This document shows, piece after piece, positions 17,181 through 25,722 of a DNA stretch of 64,000 bases. Each line of letters begins with the position of its first letter. The first letter of the stretch is position 1. A model generated the notes under the pieces. That model was given only the letters and a program-made list of their open reading frames with translations, searched no databases and was not told the origin of the DNA. The translations under genes and the position numbers were made by a program. The stretch is from Lentzea pudingi (GTDB taxonomy: Bacteria > Actinomycetota > Actinomycetes > Mycobacteriales > Pseudonocardiaceae), in assembly GCF_014646255.1 (NCBI RefSeq), contig NZ_BMNC01000007.1, positions 103,771 through 167,770 of the forward strand, given 5' to 3'.

Positions 17181-17849
17181 GTGGCGCATGCTTTCGCCTC
17201 GCTGGAGACCGCGGGTCCGGTGGCCGTCTGGGTCATCGTGCTGAGCTTCATCTTCGTCGAGTGCGCTTTCATCTTCGGGCTGTTCCTGCCCGGTGACTCG
17301 CTGCTGTTCGCGGCCGGCGTGGTGCTGGCCAGTCACAACAGCGAGTTGTCGGCGTGGCTGCTGTCCCTCGCGGCCCTGATCATCGCCGTCGTCGGGAACC
17401 AGGTCGGGTACTTCATCGGCCGGGGTACCGGCACGCGCGTGCTCGCACGCAAGGGCGGCAAGGTGCTGAACCGGCAGAACCTGCAACGCGCGGGCGAGTT
17501 CCTCGACCGCCGCGGGTTCTGGGCCGTGGTGCTCGCCCGCTGGATCCCGTGGATCCGGACGCTGGCGCCCATGATCGCGGGCGCGGCCAGGATGGATCTC
17601 CGCAAGTTCACGCTCGCCACCACCATCGGTGCCATCGCCTGGGTGCCGACGCTGGTGCTGGCCGGGTACTACGGTGCGGGCATCCTGCAGCAGCTCCCGT
17701 GGCTCGAGACCGCGGCGATCGTCGTCAGCGTCGCGTTCTTCCTGGTCGGCACCGGCTGGGGTGTCTGGCGCTACCGCCAGGAGATGGCGAAGCCGATCGA
17801 CGAGACCAGCGAGGACCTGGAGCACATCAGCCACCCGCACGCGCGCTGA
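17181..17849 (+). CDS. DedA-family membrane protein (second copy)
   Basis: A 222-residue DedA/VTT membrane protein with FVECAFIFGLFLPGDSLLFAAG near residues 25-46 and the Arg-motif region VVLARWIPWIRTLAPMIAGAARMDLRKF. Here the usual F-x-P of the motif is W-I-P, a variation from the copy at 11867. About five transmembrane helices and a short acidic C-terminal tail. The start is the GTG at 17181; the longer open frame upstream has no ribosome site and runs antisense through the oxidase gene. It is probably a lipid-handling membrane protein. Confidence 0.9.
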   Translation: MAHAFASLETAGPVAVWVIVLSFIFVECAFIFGLFLPGDSLLFAAGVVLASHNSELSAWLLSLAALIIAVVGNQVGYFIGRGTGTRVLARKGGKVLNRQNLQRAGEFLDRRGFWAVVLARWIPWIRTLAPMIAGAARMDLRKFTLATTIGAIAWVPTLVLAGYYGAGILQQLPWLETAAIVVSVAFFLVGTGWGVWRYRQEMAKPIDETSEDLEHISHPHAR

Positions 17850-17867
17850 TCCGGTCGCCTGCAGGCT

Positions 17868-18503
17868 TTAGAGCACCTCGGTGATCAGCAGGTCCGCTGA
17901 CCCCTTCGACGAGTTCACCATCAACGCGTTGACGTGGTCCGTGCCGTGCAGCACCCGTTCCTCCGCCTCCGACAAGGTGCGCCCGTACCGCAGGTGGCGG
18001 TCGATCAGGCGCTGCACGCGCACGTCCTCGTCGATGAACAGGAACCACGCCTCGTCCAGGATGATCCGGACGCGCTTCCACTTGTCGTAGTTGAGCAGCA
18101 GGTAGTTGCCCTCGGTGACGACGAGCGGGACGTCCGGGTGCACCGGCACGGCGCAGGCGACCGGTTCCTCGATCTCGCGGCGGAACTCCGGTGCGTAGAT
18201 CATGTCCGGTCCGCACGCCTTGATCCGGCCGAGCAGGTCCACGTAGCCGGGGATGTCGAACGTGTCGGGCGCGCCCTTGCGTTCGACCAGCCGCAGCCGT
18301 TCGAGCTCGCTCTGCGCGAGGTGGAAGCCGTCCATCTCGACCAGCACGGCCTGACCGTCGAGGGCCTCGACGAGCCGGCGCGCGAGTGTCGACTTGCCGG
18401 AACCGGGTGCGCCGCCGATGCCGAGAATCTTGCGCTCACCCTGGTCGGTGAGCACCCGAGCCCGTTCTAGCAGCTCGTCGAACCTGACCTGCTGTCCTGC
18501 CAC
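17868..18503 (-). CDS. P-loop nucleoside/sugar kinase-like protein
   Basis: A 211-residue P-loop kinase of the uridine kinase/pantothenate kinase-like fold. The Walker A GGAPGSGKST is at about residues 30-39. VEMDGFHLAQSELERL follows, with the DGFH motif of the phosphoribulokinase/uridine kinase group, and VVTEGNYLLL in mid-protein. The N terminus of the gene overlaps the 3' end of the PfkB gene by 37 bp, so the two are cotranscribed. In such clusters this kinase is probably specific for a sugar or nucleoside made available by the pathway, but the substrate is not evident. Confidence 0.82.
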   Translation of the reverse strand: MAGQQVRFDELLERARVLTDQGERKILGIGGAPGSGKSTLARRLVEALDGQAVLVEMDGFHLAQSELERLRLVERKGAPDTFDIPGYVDLLGRIKACGPDMIYAPEFRREIEEPVACAVPVHPDVPLVVTEGNYLLLNYDKWKRVRIILDEAWFLFIDEDVRVQRLIDRHLRYGRTLSEAEERVLHGTDHVNALMVNSSKGSADLLITEVL

Positions 18504-19312
18504 CGCGCCAGCTCCTCAACCCAGTCCCCGACCGCACCGACGCGAACGGCGGCCGCCTCCGACGCGAAACCGATGGCAGCCACCGGGTCCGCGCCTGACG
18601 CCAGCGCGTAGGCGTACGCGCCGTGCCAGACGTCGCCGGCACCGTTCGTGTCCTTCACCTCCACCGCGGGGACGGGCAGCTCTCCGGCCGAGCCGTTCCG
18701 CGACCAGGTGACCGGCTTCGCACCCTGCGTGCGAATGACCAGCGGCACCCCGTAGGAGTGCACCTCGGCCTCGGACCGCTCGAACCCGGCGGAGCAGGCG
18801 GCCACGTCCACCAGCGGCAACAGGTGATCGAGGACAGGTTTCCAGCTCCCGGCGTCGAGCACCACAGGCAATCCCAGTGCTTTCGCCTGCCGGGCGGCGG
18901 GGATCACCAGCCCGTCATGATGTCCGTCCAAGAGGACGACGTCCGCGGCGGCCAGGAGATCGGTCAAATCCGGCGCGATCACCGGCACGGAGGCGTTGCG
19001 GGAGACGACCGTGCGCTCCCCATCAGCGTCTCTGACGACGACCATGCTCACGGGCGTCGTGCCCTCCACGGCGGTGACTTGAACAGGATCCAAGGACGCC
19101 CGGACGAATTCACCCAGTGCGTCGGCACCCAGTGCGGTGAGCAACGACGCCCGCCCGCCCAGTGCCGCGACCGCACGGGCCGCGTTCGCCGCCGGACCAC
19201 CGGGCGAGAGCACCGCACCGAGCGAGCGGATCTTCTCGCCGGGTCGCGGGAATTCACCCACCCGTTGGGTCACGTCGAGAGTTGTGAGCCCGACACACAG
19301 CACGGCGGCCAT
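18467..19312 (-). CDS. PfkB-family carbohydrate kinase
   Basis: A 281-residue ribokinase-like kinase. The N-terminal PfkB signature GGPAANAARAVAALGG is near residues 38-53 and the C-terminal anion-hole motif DTNGAGDVWHGA is near 219-230, with the catalytic Asp in GAGD. It would phosphorylate a sugar or sugar acid with ATP. It starts with ATG at 19312 and diverges from a LacI-type repressor 34 bp away. It is first in a two-gene operon with the P-loop kinase. Confidence 0.9.
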   Translation of the reverse strand: MAAVLCVGLTTLDVTQRVGEFPRPGEKIRSLGAVLSPGGPAANAARAVAALGGRASLLTALGADALGEFVRASLDPVQVTAVEGTTPVSMVVVRDADGERTVVSRNASVPVIAPDLTDLLAAADVVLLDGHHDGLVIPAARQAKALGLPVVLDAGSWKPVLDHLLPLVDVAACSAGFERSEAEVHSYGVPLVIRTQGAKPVTWSRNGSAGELPVPAVEVKDTNGAGDVWHGAYAYALASGADPVAAIGFASEAAAVRVGAVGDWVEELARWQDSRSGSTSC

Positions 19313-19345
19313 CTGGCCTTCCTCCAAACGGGTATGGTCCCAGGT

Positions 19346-19358
19346 CATGGTCACCATG
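19346..19358. promoter_or_regulatory. Palindrome at LacI start codon
   Basis: A perfect palindrome, catggt-c-accatg, overlaps the first codons of the LacI-type gene and lies 34 bp from the divergent PfkB start. It could be an autoregulatory operator. It also partly results from the codons Met-Val-Thr-Met, so support is weak. Confidence 0.3.
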
Positions 19359-20324
19359 CGGGATGTCGCGGCTCTCGCGGGGGTCTCCATCACCACGGTG
19401 TCACACGTGATCAACGAGACGAGGCCGGTCGCCGGGGACACGCGCGAGCGCGTCCAGAAGGCGATCGACGAGACCGGGTACACGGGGGACGCGATCGCGC
19501 GTTCGCTGGTCATGGGCGGCACGAAGTCGCTGGGCCTGGCCGTGTCACTGGTCTCGCACCCGTACTTCGCCGAGCTGATCGCCGCCATCGAGTCCGAGGC
19601 GACTCGCAACGGCTATTCGCTCGTGCTGATCGACACGAGGGACACCCCCGAATCGGAGCAGACCGCGGTCAGGATGCTGCGCTCGCGAAGAGTCGACGGG
19701 CTGCTGCTCACACCATCGGCCGGCGCCGGGGGGAGCCTCGTGCTGCCGGAGCTCAAGAGGCTGAACATCCCCACGGTGCTGGTCGACCGGCTGACCGTGG
19801 CCAAGGACATCGACCAGGTCGGCCCGGAGAACGTGCAGGCCACCTCGGGCCTGGTCAAGCACCTCGCGGAACTGGGACACCGCCGGATCGGCATCGTCTG
19901 CGGCCAGGCGGGCGTGGCGACGACCGAGGAACGCATCCTCGGCTACCGCCTCGGCCTCGGCCGCGCGGGCCTGAAGTGGGACGAGGCGCTGGTGTCCCAG
20001 AGCGGCTGGCTCGCGCCGCTGCTCGACCAGGAGGACCCGGCCACGGCCGTCGTCGCGGCCGACCACCTCGTCACCGTCGGCATGCTGCACGAGGCGCGGG
20101 CCCGCGGTCTGAAGCTCGGCACGGACCTGGCCGTCGTCGCCTACGACGAGGTCGAGTGGGCCACCCTGATCGAACCGCCGCTCACCACCCTGGCCCAGCC
20201 GGTCGAGGAGATCGGACGGACCGCGGTGAAACTGCTGCTCTCCCGCATCGCCGACCCGGAGAGGGCACCGGAGACCATCCGGCTCGCGCCCTCCCTCATG
20301 CACAGGCAGTCCTGCGGATGCTGA
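19347..20324 (+). CDS. LacI-family transcriptional repressor
   Basis: A 325-residue repressor. The N-terminal helix-turn-helix is MRDVAALAGVSITTVSHVIN (residues 4-23), followed by the hinge helix TRPVAGDTRERVQKAI and a periplasmic-binding-protein-like sensor domain with LGLAVSLVSHPYFAELI. The ligand pocket residues do not reveal the sugar. It diverges from the PfkB/P-loop kinase operon and overlaps the isomerase gene by 7 bp, so it most likely controls all three in response to their substrate. An alternative start is the ATG at 19356. Confidence 0.92.
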   Translation: MVTMRDVAALAGVSITTVSHVINETRPVAGDTRERVQKAIDETGYTGDAIARSLVMGGTKSLGLAVSLVSHPYFAELIAAIESEATRNGYSLVLIDTRDTPESEQTAVRMLRSRRVDGLLLTPSAGAGGSLVLPELKRLNIPTVLVDRLTVAKDIDQVGPENVQATSGLVKHLAELGHRRIGIVCGQAGVATTEERILGYRLGLGRAGLKWDEALVSQSGWLAPLLDQEDPATAVVAADHLVTVGMLHEARARGLKLGTDLAVVAYDEVEWATLIEPPLTTLAQPVEEIGRTAVKLLLSRIADPERAPETIRLAPSLMHRQSCGC

Positions 20325-21049
20325 TCCCCGGGCTCGTCTCGGTCACGTTCCGGCAGCTCACCGTCTCCGAGATCGGTGAGCTGGCGACGGAGTGCGGGCT
20401 GCAGGCCGTCGAGTGGGGCGCCGACGTGCACGTGCCGCCCGGCGACTTCGCGGCGGCACGGCGGGCGCTCGACACCGGTCTGAAGGTGGCCGCGTACGGG
20501 TCGTACTACCGGGCGGGCGTGTCCGACCGCGCCGACCTTGCGCCGATCCTGGAGACCGCGGCCGAACTGGACGCGCCGTTCGTGCGGGTCTGGGCCGGCA
20601 CGTCCGGCTCGGAGGAGTGCGCTGACCGGGCGCCGGTGGTGGAGGCGCTGCGACACGCCGTCGAACACGCCGAGGCGATGGGCACGAAGATCGCGCTGGA
20701 GTACCACCGGAACACGCTGACAGACACGCTCGACTCGACGGTGCAGTTGCTGGACGAGGTCGACGGCGTGGTGTCGTACTGGCAGCCGAGCGGCGGTCAG
20801 GACGTGTTCTCGGCCATGCACGAGGTGCGGACGCTGGAACCGGTGACGGCGCACGTCTTCTCGTGGGGTCCCGGTGGCTTCAAGGAGCGGTTCCCGCTCG
20901 CGCAGCGCCGTGACCTGTGGAAGCCGGTGCTGACCGAGCTGGCGCGCGACGGCATCGAGCGCAACGCGCTGCTGGAGTTCGTGCTGGACGACTCGCCGGA
21001 GCAGTTCCGCGAGGACGCCAAGACGTTGCTGGGCTGGCTCAGGCCGTAG
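20318..21049 (+). CDS. Sugar phosphate isomerase/epimerase (AP endonuclease family 2 fold)
   Basis: A 243-residue TIM-barrel protein of the xylose isomerase-like/AP endonuclease 2 superfamily. Metal-ligand positions are suggested by the Glu in QAVEWGADVH, ALEYHRNTLTD, and the C-terminal ALLEFVLDDSPEQF. The gene starts inside the last codons of the LacI gene (7-bp overlap) and so is translationally coupled to it. The likely role is isomerisation or epimerisation of the sugar phosphorylated by the divergent kinases; specificity unknown. It converges on GH76 with an 11-bp overlap. Confidence 0.85.
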   Translation: MLIPGLVSVTFRQLTVSEIGELATECGLQAVEWGADVHVPPGDFAAARRALDTGLKVAAYGSYYRAGVSDRADLAPILETAAELDAPFVRVWAGTSGSEECADRAPVVEALRHAVEHAEAMGTKIALEYHRNTLTDTLDSTVQLLDEVDGVVSYWQPSGGQDVFSAMHEVRTLEPVTAHVFSWGPGGFKERFPLAQRRDLWKPVLTELARDGIERNALLEFVLDDSPEQFREDAKTLLGWLRP

Positions 21050-22136
21050 CGACGTCCATGCCGTGCCGTTCGAGCAGGGCGGCCGCCTCCAGGCACATCC
21101 AGCCACCGAGCTGGACGGACAGGTCGCGGCCCTCGTTCTCGTCGGCCGGGACCGACCACTCGGGACCGAACAACGGACCGCTCACGGCCATCACGCGGTT
21201 GAGCCACGCCGCTTCCGCCGACTGCACCACGAGTTCCCGCGCCAGGTCCGCGGTCTCGTCCCGGTCGGGGTCGAGGTCGGGGATGATCAACGCGGCCTGG
21301 GCGAGGTAGCGCGTCAGGATGCCCGCGAACAGGCCGCCGTCGCCGCCGCCCTGGCCCCTGATCACACCGTTGGTGGCGAGGTCGTCGTGCACCGCGGTGA
21401 TCGTGCGAGCGGCCTTGTCGAGCCACTTCTCGGGCTGGCCGTGCTGGGCCAGTTCGACGCACGCGCCGATGAGAACCCCTTGGCAGTACGTGTAGATGTT
21501 CTTCTCGTACTCGCGGATCTCACCATTGGGGTGGACGTGCAGGCCGTCCCACGCGAGGCCGTTCCCGGGGTCGACGAGGTGCTCCTCGACCCAGTCCACG
21601 ATGGACCGCGCGCGGGCGAGGTCGGTGCGGTCGTTCTGACGGGCCAGGAAGATCGCGGCCGGTCCGTTCGCCGGGACGTTCTTGAAGTCGTCCTTGCGCT
21701 TCCACCAGATGCCGCCGCCGGCGTGGTCCGTCCACGCGTCGCGCAGCTGCTCGGCGATCGCGCTCAGGGCCTTGGGCTTCGCGATGCCGACCTCGCGCTC
21801 GGCGCGTTGCAGGGCGAGGCCGAGCCACGCGATGTCGTCGTAGAAGTCGTTGGTCCAGCCCAGGATGTTCCGGACCCGGATGCCCCGCACGACCTTGGTG
21901 ATGGCCGTCTTGCGCAGCTCGTTGGGCGAGCGCAGGTAGCCGTCGATCATGCAGTCCAGCAGGTGCGCCTGCCACCAGTAGTTGAAGCTGGTGTGGATCT
22001 TGTCCCGGAAGAGCGGGGGCCACGCCCTCGCCCCGAGGAGCGTGCCCGGCACACCCCAGACCCGCCGAAGGTGCCTGGAGTACACCGCGCGCTCCGCGAC
22101 GCCCGCGCGCGCCGCCAGCAGTTTCGCGATCGCCAC
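21039..22136 (-). CDS. Glycoside hydrolase family 76 protein
   Basis: A 365-residue protein of the GH76 (alpha-1,6-mannanase) fold. The tandem catalytic aspartates fit the DD of WTNDFYDDIAWLGLAL near residues 94-109. Aromatic platform residues occur in SFNYWWQAHLLD, and KNIYTYCQGVLIGACVEL is a family signature. There is no signal peptide, so unlike many relatives it appears cytoplasmic. It may trim intracellular mannan or lipomannan-like glycans. GTG start. A perfect 14-bp palindrome lies 17 bp upstream. Confidence 0.85.
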   Translation of the reverse strand: MAIAKLLAARAGVAERAVYSRHLRRVWGVPGTLLGARAWPPLFRDKIHTSFNYWWQAHLLDCMIDGYLRSPNELRKTAITKVVRGIRVRNILGWTNDFYDDIAWLGLALQRAEREVGIAKPKALSAIAEQLRDAWTDHAGGGIWWKRKDDFKNVPANGPAAIFLARQNDRTDLARARSIVDWVEEHLVDPGNGLAWDGLHVHPNGEIREYEKNIYTYCQGVLIGACVELAQHGQPEKWLDKAARTITAVHDDLATNGVIRGQGGGDGGLFAGILTRYLAQAALIIPDLDPDRDETADLARELVVQSAEAAWLNRVMAVSGPLFGPEWSVPADENEGRDLSVQLGGWMCLEAAALLERHGMDVATA

Positions 22137-22152
22137 AGGATCATGGTGCGTG

Positions 22153-22166
22153 CTTGACCGGTCAAG
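22153..22166. promoter_or_regulatory. 14-bp perfect palindrome upstream of GH76
   Basis: The sequence cttgaccggtcaag is self-complementary over all 14 bases. It covers the stop codon of the methyltransferase gene and sits 17-30 bp before the GH76 start. The shape is that of a dimeric repressor site (TetR or GntR type), but no partner is identified. Confidence 0.45.
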
Positions 22167-22839
22167 AAGCTCGGTGAATCGCCCAGTGGTACAGGCCCAT
22201 GGCCACAGAAGTTGTCAGGTTGTAACTGCTGACCTTCTCGCGCATGGGCAGCCGCACGATCCGCGACGCCTTCGCGCGGACCTCGTCGGACAGCCCGTGG
22301 CGTTCCGAGCCGAACGCCAGCACGGCGTCGTCGGGGATCGGGCCTTTCAGCAGGTCACCGTCCGCGTCGAACGCGATCAGCTCACCGGGGAAGTCGAGGC
22401 TCGTGACCTTGGCGACCGGCAGCGCGAAGTGCAGGCCAGCGGACCCGCGCAGCACGTTGGGGTGCCACGGGTCGATGTCGCCGGTGGAGATCACGCCACC
22501 CGCGTCGAGGCCGGCGGCCACCCTGATGGCGGCACCGAAGTTGCCGAGGTTGCGCGGGTTGTCGAGCAGGACGACCGGGGCGGGCCGGTCGAACGGCAGG
22601 TCCGGCTTCTCCGCGAACCCGGCCACACCGGTCGGGTGCGTGCGGCCGACGCGCAGCTTGAAGTGGTTCTGGTCGACCTCGGTGGCGGCGGCGAACCGCT
22701 CGCGCAGATCAGGTGCGTGCGTCTCGGCGAGGCTGATCGCGGCGGCGAGGTCCGTCGTGATCAACGGGTGCACGGCGGCGCCGAAGCGCAACGCGTGCTT
22801 AACAGCGTGAAAGCCTTCGAGCAGCACGGTGACCAGCAT
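22162..22839 (-). CDS. TrmH/SpoU-family RNA 2'-O-methyltransferase
   Basis: A 225-residue SPOUT methyltransferase. The three family motifs are visible: motif 1 VVLLDNPRNLGNFGAAIRVAAG (about 93-114, with the N-x-G-A-x-R core), motif 2 LAFGSERHGLSDEV near 174, and motif 3 LPMREKVSSYNLTTSVAMGLY near 196. It methylates the ribose 2'-OH of a tRNA or rRNA nucleotide using SAM; the exact target cannot be assigned. A short N-terminal domain precedes the knot. Its start overlaps the end of the DUF2784 gene by 41 bp, implying one transcript. Confidence 0.9.
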   Translation of the reverse strand: MLVTVLLEGFHAVKHALRFGAAVHPLITTDLAAAISLAETHAPDLRERFAAATEVDQNHFKLRVGRTHPTGVAGFAEKPDLPFDRPAPVVLLDNPRNLGNFGAAIRVAAGLDAGGVISTGDIDPWHPNVLRGSAGLHFALPVAKVTSLDFPGELIAFDADGDLLKGPIPDDAVLAFGSERHGLSDEVRAKASRIVRLPMREKVSSYNLTTSVAMGLYHWAIHRAS

Positions 22840-23167
22840 AGAAGCCGGCCCACGAGAAGATCACGATCGACCCCAGCACCAGCTGGACCAGCGTCGACGC
22901 GCTCTCCGGGTACCAGACGCCGTCGATGTAGTGGTCGATGAACCCGGTCTCCAGCACCGGCATCCCGGCCAGCGCCCGCAGGTCGTTCTCCCACACCGTG
23001 AGCGGGCACACGGTCGGCGTGATGATGCTGAGGACCGCCCACGCGGCCAGTGCGAGGTGCGGGTAGATCACCCAGTGCCAGCGCCACGCGAGGAAACCGC
23101 CCGCGAGCAGGAACGCCAGCACCGTGAAGTGCAGCACGACCACCGCATCGGCGAGGAATCCGGCCAT
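22799..23167 (-). CDS. DUF2784 membrane protein
   Basis: A 122-residue integral membrane protein of the DUF2784 family, with three to four helices (VVVLHFTVLAFLLAGGFLAW, LALAAWAVLSIITP, LVLGSIVIFSWAGFYAG). It carries the family motif CPLTVWENDLR in the middle and FIDHYIDGVWYP before the last helix. Function unknown. I prefer the ATG at 23167 over the GTG at 23176, since a GGAGG-containing loop sits upstream. It lies between pyrE and the methyltransferase gene, overlapping the latter by 41 bp. Confidence 0.85.
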   Translation of the reverse strand: MAGFLADAVVVLHFTVLAFLLAGGFLAWRWHWVIYPHLALAAWAVLSIITPTVCPLTVWENDLRALAGMPVLETGFIDHYIDGVWYPESASTLVQLVLGSIVIFSWAGFYAGHRAARRLSRC

Positions 23168-23172
23168 TCTCA

Positions 23173-23203
23173 CCACCCCGTCCTCCAGACTAAGACGGGG
23201 TGG
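23173..23203 (-). terminator. Hairpin between pyrE and DUF2784
   Basis: A 10-bp perfect stem (23173-23182 with 23194-23203) with an 11-nt loop. Read on the minus strand, the ribosome site ggagg of the DUF2784 gene is in the loop and right shoulder. The structure could therefore act as an attenuator or limit translation rather than simply end the pyrE message. Confidence 0.5.
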
Positions 23204-23226
23204 CTCGAAGCGCTCTCAATAAAACC

Positions 23227-23793
23227 TCAGGCGAGCCCGAGGTCGTTCAGGTCGAGCAGGTAGCGGTACTGCAGCCCCTCGGCCTCGATGGCCTCCTTGG
23301 CGCCCGTACCGCGGTCGACGACCGTGGCGACACCGATCACGTCAGCGCCGTGCTCGCGCAGCGCGTTGACGGCCGTGAGCACCGAACCGCCCGTGGTGGA
23401 GGTGTCCTCGACCGCGAGCACCCGCTGGCCGCGCACGTCGATGCCCTCGATCTGGCGCTGCATGCCGTGGGCCTTGTTCGCCTTGCGCACGACGAACGCG
23501 TCGAGCACGTCACCGTCGGCACCGGCGGAGTGCATCATCGCGTAGGCGACGGGGTCCGCGCCGAGGGTCAGGCCACCGACCGCGACGAAGTCCCAGTCCG
23601 ACGTGAGCTGCCGCAACAGCTTGCCGATCAACGGGGCCGCCGCGTGGTGCAGCGTCGCGCGGCGCAGGTCGACGTAGTAGTCGGCTTCCTTGCCGCTGGA
23701 GAGGGTCACCTTGCCGTGCACCACGGCCAACTCGCTCACGAGACGAGCGAGTTCCGACTTAGCGTTCGCGTCCAAGACCACTTCAGTTCGCAC
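23227..23793 (-). CDS. pyrE: Orotate phosphoribosyltransferase
   Basis: A 188-residue type I phosphoribosyltransferase that makes orotidine 5'-phosphate from orotate and PRPP in pyrimidine synthesis. The PRPP-binding motif VLAVEDTSTTGGS is near residues 129-141. The flexible catalytic loop segment RKANKAHGMQRQIEG with its conserved Lys and His, and the N-terminal KVTLSSGKEADYYVDLR, are standard for pyrE. It stands apart from the other pyr genes, as is usual in actinobacteria. ATG start; full length. Confidence 0.94.
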   Translation of the reverse strand: MRTEVVLDANAKSELARLVSELAVVHGKVTLSSGKEADYYVDLRRATLHHAAAPLIGKLLRQLTSDWDFVAVGGLTLGADPVAYAMMHSAGADGDVLDAFVVRKANKAHGMQRQIEGIDVRGQRVLAVEDTSTTGGSVLTAVNALREHGADVIGVATVVDRGTGAKEAIEAEGLQYRYLLDLNDLGLA

Positions 23794-23846
23794 GGGTCGT
23801 CAGCTTCGCACATGCGCGCGCTCGACGCCTCGTACGCTGCATCACC

Positions 23847-24398
23847 GTGAGCACCCTGTACGTGGAACAGCCGTGGACGTTCCTGAGCCTGCTGGCCCGG
23901 CCGCACTACCGCGTCGAGGTGTTCGACGAACGGGACGCGCCGGTCGCCGTCGTCCGCGAACGGACCGGGCCAGGCCTCCAGCGGCCGCTGCGGCACACGG
24001 GATTCTCCGGCTGGACCGCGTTCGACCTCGACGTCGTCGGGCCTGACGGCCGGCCGCTCATGCGCATCGACAGGGGGTTCGGGCGACGCTCGCGGGTGCG
24101 GGTCAGCACGCCGCAGGACCAGTTGATCGGGACCATCGAGACGCACGGCCCGTGGCAGCAGTCACTGCACGACGCGAACGGTCAGCAGCTCTGCTTCTTC
24201 GGCGACGTCGCGCGGATCCAGACCGGCGGGCGGGCCAAGCGCAACGGCTCGCGGGTGCGCCGGGACGTCGTGCAGATAAACCCGGCGGTGACCGAACCGT
24301 TGCGGTCGCTGGCGACCGCCTGCGCGGTGGCCTTCGACGTCGTTCGCGGGACTGGGACCAGTCACACCAGCAGCGGCGGCGTGGACTGGCCGGTCTGA
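23847..24398 (+). CDS. Phospholipid scramblase/LURP-one-related protein
   Basis: A 183-residue beta-rich protein resembling bacterial scramblase/LURP-one-related proteins. It is a string of short strands (YRVEVFDERDAPVAVVRER, FDLDVVGPDGRPLMRIDRG, QLIGTIETHGPW, RRDVVQINPAV) forming a Tubby-like barrel, with a final hydrophobic helix LATACAVAFDVVRG. The Asp/Gly turn pattern is typical. Whether it moves lipids is not known for bacterial members. It diverges from pyrE and converges with a small unknown gene 2 bp beyond its stop. Confidence 0.7.
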   Translation: MSTLYVEQPWTFLSLLARPHYRVEVFDERDAPVAVVRERTGPGLQRPLRHTGFSGWTAFDLDVVGPDGRPLMRIDRGFGRRSRVRVSTPQDQLIGTIETHGPWQQSLHDANGQQLCFFGDVARIQTGGRAKRNGSRVRRDVVQINPAVTEPLRSLATACAVAFDVVRGTGTSHTSSGGVDWPV

Positions 24399-24399
24399 C

Positions 24400-24594
24400 T
24401 TACCAGGCGTCCTTGCGGAAGTGGGTCGGGCCGTCGTTCTCGCCGGTGACCTTCTCGTAGATCCAGTTGACGCCCTGCAGCTTCCACCCGGCAGCCTCGA
24501 TCAGCTCCTTGGTGGTCTGCCTGCCGGGACGGTTCTCGGCGGCCGCGTTGAGCGCGACCGACGGGTCCTGGACGTCCGCGTACGCCGTGGTCAT
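24400..24594 (-). CDS. Small conserved-looking protein, function unknown
   Basis: A 64-residue hydrophilic protein beginning MTTAYADVQDPSVALNAAAE, followed by TTKELIEAAGWKLQG and WIYEKVTGENDGPTHFRKDAW. The second half resembles a small alpha-beta unit with several aromatic and acidic residues. The longer open frame (to 24951) runs antisense into the SDR gene and is not credible, so I place the start at the ATG at 24594. It is 41 bp downstream of the SDR gene on the same strand. No family recognised. Confidence 0.6.
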   Translation of the reverse strand: MTTAYADVQDPSVALNAAAENRPGRQTTKELIEAAGWKLQGVNWIYEKVTGENDGPTHFRKDAW

Positions 24595-24635
24595 CGGCCA
24601 CCGCTCCGACGCGCCGTTGGGCCGAACCGTTCCGC

Positions 24636-25409
24636 TCAGGTGCGTCCGCGCCCACCCGCGAACCGCGACGCCATCCGGCGCACGAGTGCCCGCGGCAGCA
24701 GCCTCGAGATGGTCACGATCGCCTTGTACTGCAGGCCGGGGATCGACAGCGGCTTGCCCCGGCGCAGGTCGCGCAGGGCCTCGTGGACCAGCCTGTCGAC
24801 GTCGACGTAGAGCCAGTTCGGCGTCTTCGACATGTCGATCTGCGCGCGCTTGTGGAACTCGGTCCGCACGAAACCGGGTGCCAGCGCCATGATCCGCACG
24901 CCGGTGCCCTCGGCCGCGAGCGCCGTGCCCTCGGAGAACGCCGTCACCCACGCCTTGTCGGCGCTGTAGCTGGTGCCGCGGCCGGGCAGGAAGCTGGCGA
25001 CGCTGGACACGTTGATCACGTCGCCCTTGCCCCGCGCGATCATGGCCGGGATCGCGGCCCGGCTCAGCCGCAGCACGGTGGTGACGTTGACGTTCAGCTG
25101 GTTCTGCAGCTTCTCGACGTCCGTGGCGAAGAGCTCGCCGTTGTTCGCGAAGCCCGCGTTGTTGACCAGCAGGTCGACGGGCGACTCGGCCAGCCGCTGC
25201 TCGACCTTCAGCCGCTCGTCGTGGTCGCTGAGGTCGGCCGGCAGGACGTCGACCTGCACGCCGTGACGCTCGTGCAGCTGCTTCGCGAGCTCCTCCAGCG
25301 CGGACGCCGTGCGCGCGACCAGCACGAGGTCGTAGCCCTCGGCCGCAAGCCTGCGGGCGAAGGCGGCCCCGATCCCGACGGTCGATCCGGTCACCAGTGC
25401 GGTTGGCAT
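24636..25409 (-). CDS. Short-chain dehydrogenase/reductase
   Basis: A 257-residue classical SDR: cofactor motif TGSTVGIG at residues 7-14, NNAG near 83-86, the Ser in VINVSSVAS, and the YSADK active-site pair near 147-151 where Lys is retained. The C-terminal region after about 200 (LRDLRRGKPLSIPGLQYKAI) is like the SDRs annotated as DltE/YqjQ-type acyl or ketone reductases. The ATG at 25409 is chosen because the upstream extension lacks a ribosome site and protein character. Substrate unknown. Confidence 0.88.
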   Translation of the reverse strand: MPTALVTGSTVGIGAAFARRLAAEGYDLVLVARTASALEELAKQLHERHGVQVDVLPADLSDHDERLKVEQRLAESPVDLLVNNAGFANNGELFATDVEKLQNQLNVNVTTVLRLSRAAIPAMIARGKGDVINVSSVASFLPGRGTSYSADKAWVTAFSEGTALAAEGTGVRIMALAPGFVRTEFHKRAQIDMSKTPNWLYVDVDRLVHEALRDLRRGKPLSIPGLQYKAIVTISRLLPRALVRRMASRFAGGRGRT

Positions 25410-25458
25410 GCCACCGAACGGTAGTCGGAAAGTCGCCGGGGTCGAAGGCCGCCGATGA

Positions 25459-25635
25459 TCACACTTCGTTCTTCGCCGGGCGGCGGAGCACGAACAGGCG
25501 CAGCGCGAGGCCGGAAACGACCATCGCGACCCCGCCGAACAGCAACCACCCGACCGACGCACCGGTGTTGGCCAGCGTCACCACGGACGCCGTGCCGGCG
25601 ACGGCAACGGGTGTGACTGCCTTTCCTCCGTACAT
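25459..25635 (-). CDS. 58-residue LAXTG-type surface microprotein
   Basis: The reading frame MYGGKAVTPVAVAGTASVV continues with LANTGAS, then a transmembrane helix (WLLFGGVAMVVSGLALRLFVL) and a basic tail RRPAKNEV. The LANTG-helix-basic tail layout is the sorting signal used by class E sortases in actinobacteria. There is almost nothing else in the protein and no clear signal peptide, so it may instead be a simple membrane microprotein. A strong ribosome site (ggaaggga) precedes the ATG. A perfect Crp/GlxR-type site lies 88-103 bp upstream. The larger surface protein at 47458 carries a similar LASTG signal. Confidence 0.65.
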   Translation of the reverse strand: MYGGKAVTPVAVAGTASVVTLANTGASVGWLLFGGVAMVVSGLALRLFVLRRPAKNEV

Positions 25636-25722
25636 CGTGGATCCCTTCCGGGGTTGGGGGACACGACGGTCGTGCTGTTCGGAGTATCTGAATCAGGGCC
25701 GAATGTTTTACACGGAGCGAAG